From Lagopus muta (lineage: Eukaryota > Chordata > Aves > Galliformes > Phasianidae): a stretch of DNA of 64,000 bases. Made by a program: the position numbers and the translations under genes. The stretch lies in assembly GCF_023343835.1 (NCBI RefSeq), contig NC_064435.1:85567788-85631787 (forward strand), written 5' to 3'. Numbering within the stretch: position 1 is the stretch's first letter; each line of letters opens with the position of its first letter. Below, piece by piece: positions 59,234-64,000 of this stretch. The notes under the pieces were generated by a model that made no database searches, was not told where the DNA came from, and was given only the letters and a program-made list of their open reading frames with translations.

Positions 59234-62200
59234 TGATCCTGCTTAAACAGTCCATGGCCATCCCCCATAGGATTGAGGACTCTGCAATCATCCTTTAGTG
59301 TCTCAAACTCTCTTTGAGATTTCTGTTCCAGGCATCTTGCAGCACCAGAGCACTGCCCTCAGCCTGCTTGTGCAAGCAAACTATAGTAGGCACAAGTTTT
59401 TGTACAGCAATTCCTTTTCCAGTGAATACTTGCACCCTTTCTTTGTTGGAAGAAATTATTTGTAAGGCCAGTTCTTCAGGGAACATCTCCGTACATTGTG
59501 GCATTTACTTGACTCTGCTGCATGTTAGTTTAATTAGTCACATATTGACATTTTTGTTTGTTCTGCTTTGGTCCAGTAATCATGCTGTTATCCTGACTTT
59601 GATGTGAGTCTTTTTTACATCAAAGCCATCTTCTACACAAAATTTCATGCTCTGTATCAAATCCAATCTGTGGCACTTTGTGGTGAAACACCTCATTCCA
59701 AACAAAATGAGTGTGGCAGTGTGAGCTGAATGCTTCATGAAATATGCTTCTGGTGCACACTAATATGCACTTTGTTTCACTAATAGAATCCACGAGGAAC
59801 CTTCAGGTACAAAAAGAAGAGAAATTTGGCATTTCACCTGGAATTTCTTCATGTGTTAAAGTGAGTAATATATTTTAATATATTTGCTTATTTTTGCTAT
59901 TTGAGGCCAATTTCAGTGAAGTATTTAATCTTATTTTCTTTAAATGTGAAAAGTTATTCGCTGTACTTGTCCCATCATTCCCAGAGGAAAAAGAGCTGCC
60001 AACATTTCAGAATATGCTTTACCATGGCCTTTTGCTGGGGTTATGCACTCTGAGACAGCACAGTCCTTCTAGCTCTGATCTGCAAAGAGCTTCTATTTCC
60101 CTTGGAAGATATCCTTCAGCTCATCCTCAGAAGATCTGCTCCACCAAACTTCAGTTGAGATCAGTTTGTGATGACAGCAAGAATGCGATGGGATGTTTGT
60201 GGGTACTATACCTTTTCATACATCTTAGTCTAATTAAAATGGAGAAATGTCCTATTTGCTGTCAGATCTCTGACATCTACTGTAAGGACTGGATTTTGCT
60301 ACAGTGGTGAATTTTCTCGAATAAAGGTGCTACTGACATTCTGTTTCACCACTTGAACTTTACTATGCTCTGCTAGTAACCGCAAATTCTTGCAATGTGT
60401 TGCTGTTCAGTGAAGTTCCTCTTATGTTATGACTAACACACCAAGTTTAGCTTGCATTATTTGCCACAGGATACGGTGTTTTTTTGGCAGGCTCATTTTG
60501 ACCTCCATGTCTTCCTGCTCACACTTCTTTTCGTGCGTTTTCACATTTTATCATGACTTTAACATTTGAACACTGTTCTTCACAACTCTTCCTCTGGACA
60601 GCATAATTTCTTGGATGCAAAATCTGGTTCTTTTGTCACAGATCAATTTTAGATTAATTGTGCTCTTCTCTAATGTATATGTTGGCTCAGATTTTAACCC
60701 CTTGTCTTCAGTATAATTTGCTTTTTTATTAGGGCTTAAATCAGCCCCCCCATATTATCAGTTCATCTCTCCTCCCTTTGATTGTAAACTCTGTTCTTCT
60801 AAACTCTTTCTGTTCTCTTTGGAGGATATTTACATATTGCAGATGAGTAAGTGAAGTGAGAGGGGAATTCCTTATGAGGGCAACTACAGCATTTAAATTA
60901 GGCTCCTGCTCTGAATCGCTCTTAGAGAAGCTCCCACTCCCTCTCCAGCCCATTCCTTCTCTCTTTCCATTAATAATCTACAAAGACTATCCCTCTAATT
61001 TGCCTCCCTCATTTATAAGCCTAAATTTAAGCAGTCTGAGTACTCCTAAAGGTTCAAAAATGTATTTCTTCACGTGTTATATTTTTAGACGCTGTAATGT
61101 CACACTTGTACAAAGTTATACAATTAGCCTTTTCTGCTTGAGCCAACTGGAAGGTATTCAGACCACGCAATGATTCAGACACACTATTTCCCAAAATAAA
61201 GCTACCTTCTGACCAATCAGCCTCTTTTTGCTGGCATCCATTAATTTAACTTTCCCCAGCTGTCCTCTACACTTCACCTCTCTGGCAGAGCTGTAGTTGG
61301 TCTATCTTTCACTGAGGTTATTTTCCTCATTACCATCCCCAGTCTTGGCATCACATCCCAGTATCAAACACCACTCAGCACCAGGTACCTGACAGAGCCC
61401 TGCTTCAGTCAACATCTGATGCCGTCTGATCAGCACTGCCTGTCCTAAGTCTCTGAATAATGCCAGTGTTTGCTTGTCACTGGATCATGTCCCAGCTTCT
61501 TAAAATGCAGAAGGGGTGCTTCTCCAAAACGTTAATACTATACATCTCAATGTATTCTTCAGAGCAAATCTGAAGAAAAGAACATAACATAACAGTCAGC
61601 AATCTCTGAAGCATGTTCCTATCCTGGTGTGCCACTGTCTGATGGTCTTTGTCTGCGTTCAGCCATAACCAATAACCACAATCATAGAGGAATAGTGCTG
61701 TAGGGTGAATTCTGCAGAGGAGATTCCTAAGGCACTTCAGTCAGATGGCCATGTTAATCCATGAAGATCAATTCACAAACAAGACAAAGTTGTCACAACA
61801 TTAAGAAACAAAGCACAAACAGGAGCACTAAACCAGGATATTTCTATTGAAAGTTATGCAGAATTTCTTTAACTTACTTTCTATGCTCTAAAACATAGGA
61901 ATACCACCTATTTACTCTAGCATTACATGCACAATTACAGCTTTCAAAGATCTGCATCTTTCATACTCATTGCAAACACAATTATTGAACAGGGAGTGAG
62001 GGATTTTGAGTGTGGATTTTTGTGTTTACATATTGCAGGCAGCTTATTGAACAAAATTTATTTTAAAGACTTTTAATTAGCATTTCAATGAATCTTTTAT
62101 GGTATTTCAGAGTTGCCAATTTGCTATAAATCTGTCGTGCAGTACAGCCTACAGATTCAAAAATACCTCATATTATTGTTATTTAAAGTACTAAAATACC

Positions 62201-63274
62201 TAGGAATCTGAAGTACAGACTTGAGACCCAAAGATATACCTACTTTAACAGATAGGAAATACTGGTTCCAGTTTTTCAGGGTTTTGCAATAATTATGATC
62301 AAGTACTCTATAACAAAAACTGCTTTTCTCAGCAATTGAAGTGGGTCAGCATCAGTCAAGGCACAGGGATTATTTTAAATGCATGCCACTACCCTGTCAT
62401 ATCAGTCATTTAAAGTGGAGGCTTATATCTTGTACCACAGATACCCACAAAAATGTACAGCACTGTACCAGTGTTCTGTATTTGGGACTTTGATAACCAC
62501 TGGGGAAAAATGTCTACTCCTAGAGATAGCAGAGCAATAGTCTTTTAGAAAAGATGATGAGTTCTTCAGCTACACACATATAATGTGGGCCATTGCTGTT
62601 GGTTAGCCAATGGATTCAATGGTATTTTTTGTGATCATGACCCTAAACAAGATTGATATCGTGTATGACTGGAGTGACATACCTGAATATGAAAGGACAG
62701 TGCTGATAATAAGATAATAGATCTGAAGGATCAGTGATATTTATAGGCCAGAATGCCTTTTGTCCTTTCACCAGCACCAAGTTAAATGTCATTCTGTTAG
62801 TTAAAAGAACACAGTAAAGATAGGAAGTGACAAATCATAAAGGAAAATCCACTATGCTGGATCCAGCACTCCAAGAAAGTCGTGGCTGCTGTGGTGTCAT
62901 ACTCCAGGCCCCCCTGGAGGCCTGGAGGACTAGTGAGGCTGAAGGACTAGTGATAGTAGACAGGTGCACACAGAGCACATGTACACACCACATATGCACA
63001 CTGCTGGACATACAGGTCGGAACAGATGCATTGAGTGCTGAACTAGAATCCACAGTGCACTACAGATCATGCAAAAAATCTCTGTGGAGTGAATGAAGTG
63101 CTACAGAACCCTGAAAAGCAATCAGGAAAAGTTTGACAGGGGGAAGAAAAAAGATACTTGGCAAAAGAAAGGGCTGGACCACCTTCAGAGCCTGCACCAA
63201 ATCTAAGGGAGCATAGGGTGAGTAGCAGAGAAATAACCACAAGGGTTGAGGGTATTTACAGCGTGACAGAACCA
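59234..63274. other. Intergenic DNA
   Basis: About 4 kb without a recognisable gene. It includes a 138-codon open frame at 59894-60310 (+) with AATAAA ten bases after its stop, and a 69-codon frame at 59295-59504 (-). I recognise neither. A GC-rich inverted repeat (CCAGGCC and GGCCTGG) occurs near 62905-62926. Confidence 0.45.
59894..60310 (+). other. Unassigned 138-codon open reading frame
   Basis: The frame has no recognised domain. The predicted product has several Cys and hydrophobic stretches near its C-terminal part (LWVLYLFIHLSLI). AATAAA occurs at 60320-60325, closer to the stop than usual for a genuine mRNA end. A chance frame is the likeliest explanation. Confidence 0.12.
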
Positions 63275-63480
63275 TGGAATCATAGAATGGTTTGGGTTGG
63301 AAGGAACCTCTAAGATCATCCAGTTCCAACCCCCTGCTATAGGCAGGGACGCCTCTCTCTAGACCAGGTTGCTCAAAGCTCCATCCAGCCTGGCCTTGGA
63401 TGCTTGGAATGGGCATCTATAACCTTGCTAGGCAGCTTGTGCCAGAGTCTCACCACCCTCACAGCGAAGGGTCTTGCCAA
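63275..63480 (-). mobile_element. CR1 LINE 3' end
   Basis: The antisense tail (GGAATCATAGAATGGTTTGG) is followed by AACCTCTAAGATCATCCAG, TTGCTCAAAGCTCCATCCAG and CTCACCACCCTCACAG. It is a minus-orientation copy of a subfamily different from those at 5471 and 17287, about 200 bp. Confidence 0.88.
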
Positions 63481-64000
63481 GATTTTAGACTTCAAACAGA
63501 TTGCCTGCAACATAACAGCAGGACTGAAAACAGGTTTGGAGTTTCAGATAGGTTTCAGACTGAAAGGACTGCAAACAATGATTTCAACTGCCTCTGGGCA
63601 TTTCTCTTGTTCATACCATGTACATAAAACCAAGAAAATGAAACGTCTTTTTAATAAGATATTCATCTGATTAAATTTGTATTTTTCATGAATTAAAAGT
63701 GTCCATGAGGTCCTAAATTAATTAATGCAATACTTCATCTTCACCAAATGTAAGACATAGACAAGCAATTCAGACTCTCCAGGTAAAAAACACTACCAAA
63801 GTTCAGGGTATTTTTCTTATTAATCATGGTGTAGATCCCCACCACTGTAAATAAACATCAGCATGTTGAAGTCAGTCGAGTAATCGAAGCAACATTGATT
63901 TTTCACAAGCTGAATGGCTGACCAAAAGCATTTCTGTTTTACTCAGGTTTCTCTAAGGAAATATTGATGCATTTTTCCCTCCTCCCCCTTTTCTTTGAGT
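63481..64000. other. Intergenic DNA at right edge
   Basis: I see no gene or repeat in this AT-rich stretch. Confidence 0.5.

Noticed and set aside
62904..62926. GC-rich inverted repeat as a possible small RNA hairpin
   Set aside because: The arms are only seven bases with an eight-base loop, too short for a microRNA precursor and without a paired extension.

Overview
This is a vertebrate, almost certainly bird, nuclear genomic window, most likely from a galliform such as chicken. Three things point there. Truncated CR1 LINE copies with the (ATTCTATG)-type 3' tail are scattered across it. There is a degraded mariner element of the Galluhop type. Two conserved vertebrate genes, GMPR and MYLIP, lie in the same orientation and in their usual vertebrate order. 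No bacterial or viral gene organisation is present.

Layout. At 1-2130 a GC-rich, CpG-rich island holds the first coding exon of GMPR (GMP reductase 1), read on the minus strand (1514-1600), with a TATA-type core promoter at about 1710-1717. Its later exons lie beyond the left edge. From about 2.1 to 33.7 kb is gene-poor intergenic DNA holding CR1 fragments at about 3.4-3.9, 5.5-6.3, 13.0-13.1, 17.3-18.2, 21.3-22.0, 23.9-24.0 and 29.1-29.6 kb, plus a few simple repeats. From 33.74 to about 47.4 kb lies the complete MYLIP (IDOL) gene on the minus strand. Its seven coding exons total 1338 nt and encode an intact 445-residue FERM-RING E3 ubiquitin ligase. All introns are GT-AG, a poly(A) signal sits at 33761-33766, and the promoter is a CpG island with a TATA box and inverted CCAAT boxes. 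A second, smaller CpG-rich patch at about 43.4-43.6 kb lies inside MYLIP intron 2 and resembles a promoter. From about 47.7 to 64 kb the DNA is again gene-poor, with CR1 fragments at 53.3, 57.6 and 63.3 kb and a 1.26-kb mariner copy at 57968-59231 inserted into the tail of a CR1.

Function. MYLIP ubiquitinates lipoprotein receptors (LDLR, VLDLR, LRP8/ApoER2) and is an LXR target. GMPR converts GMP to IMP. They are neighbours in vertebrate genomes but act in different pathways, and nothing here suggests an operon-like unit. The remaining open frames are short and could arise by chance. I did not find an obviously new multi-gene system. The best leads are regulatory: the intron 2 CpG patch, the combined TATA/MEF2-type site at GMPR, and AT-rich non-coding blocks that look like conserved elements.
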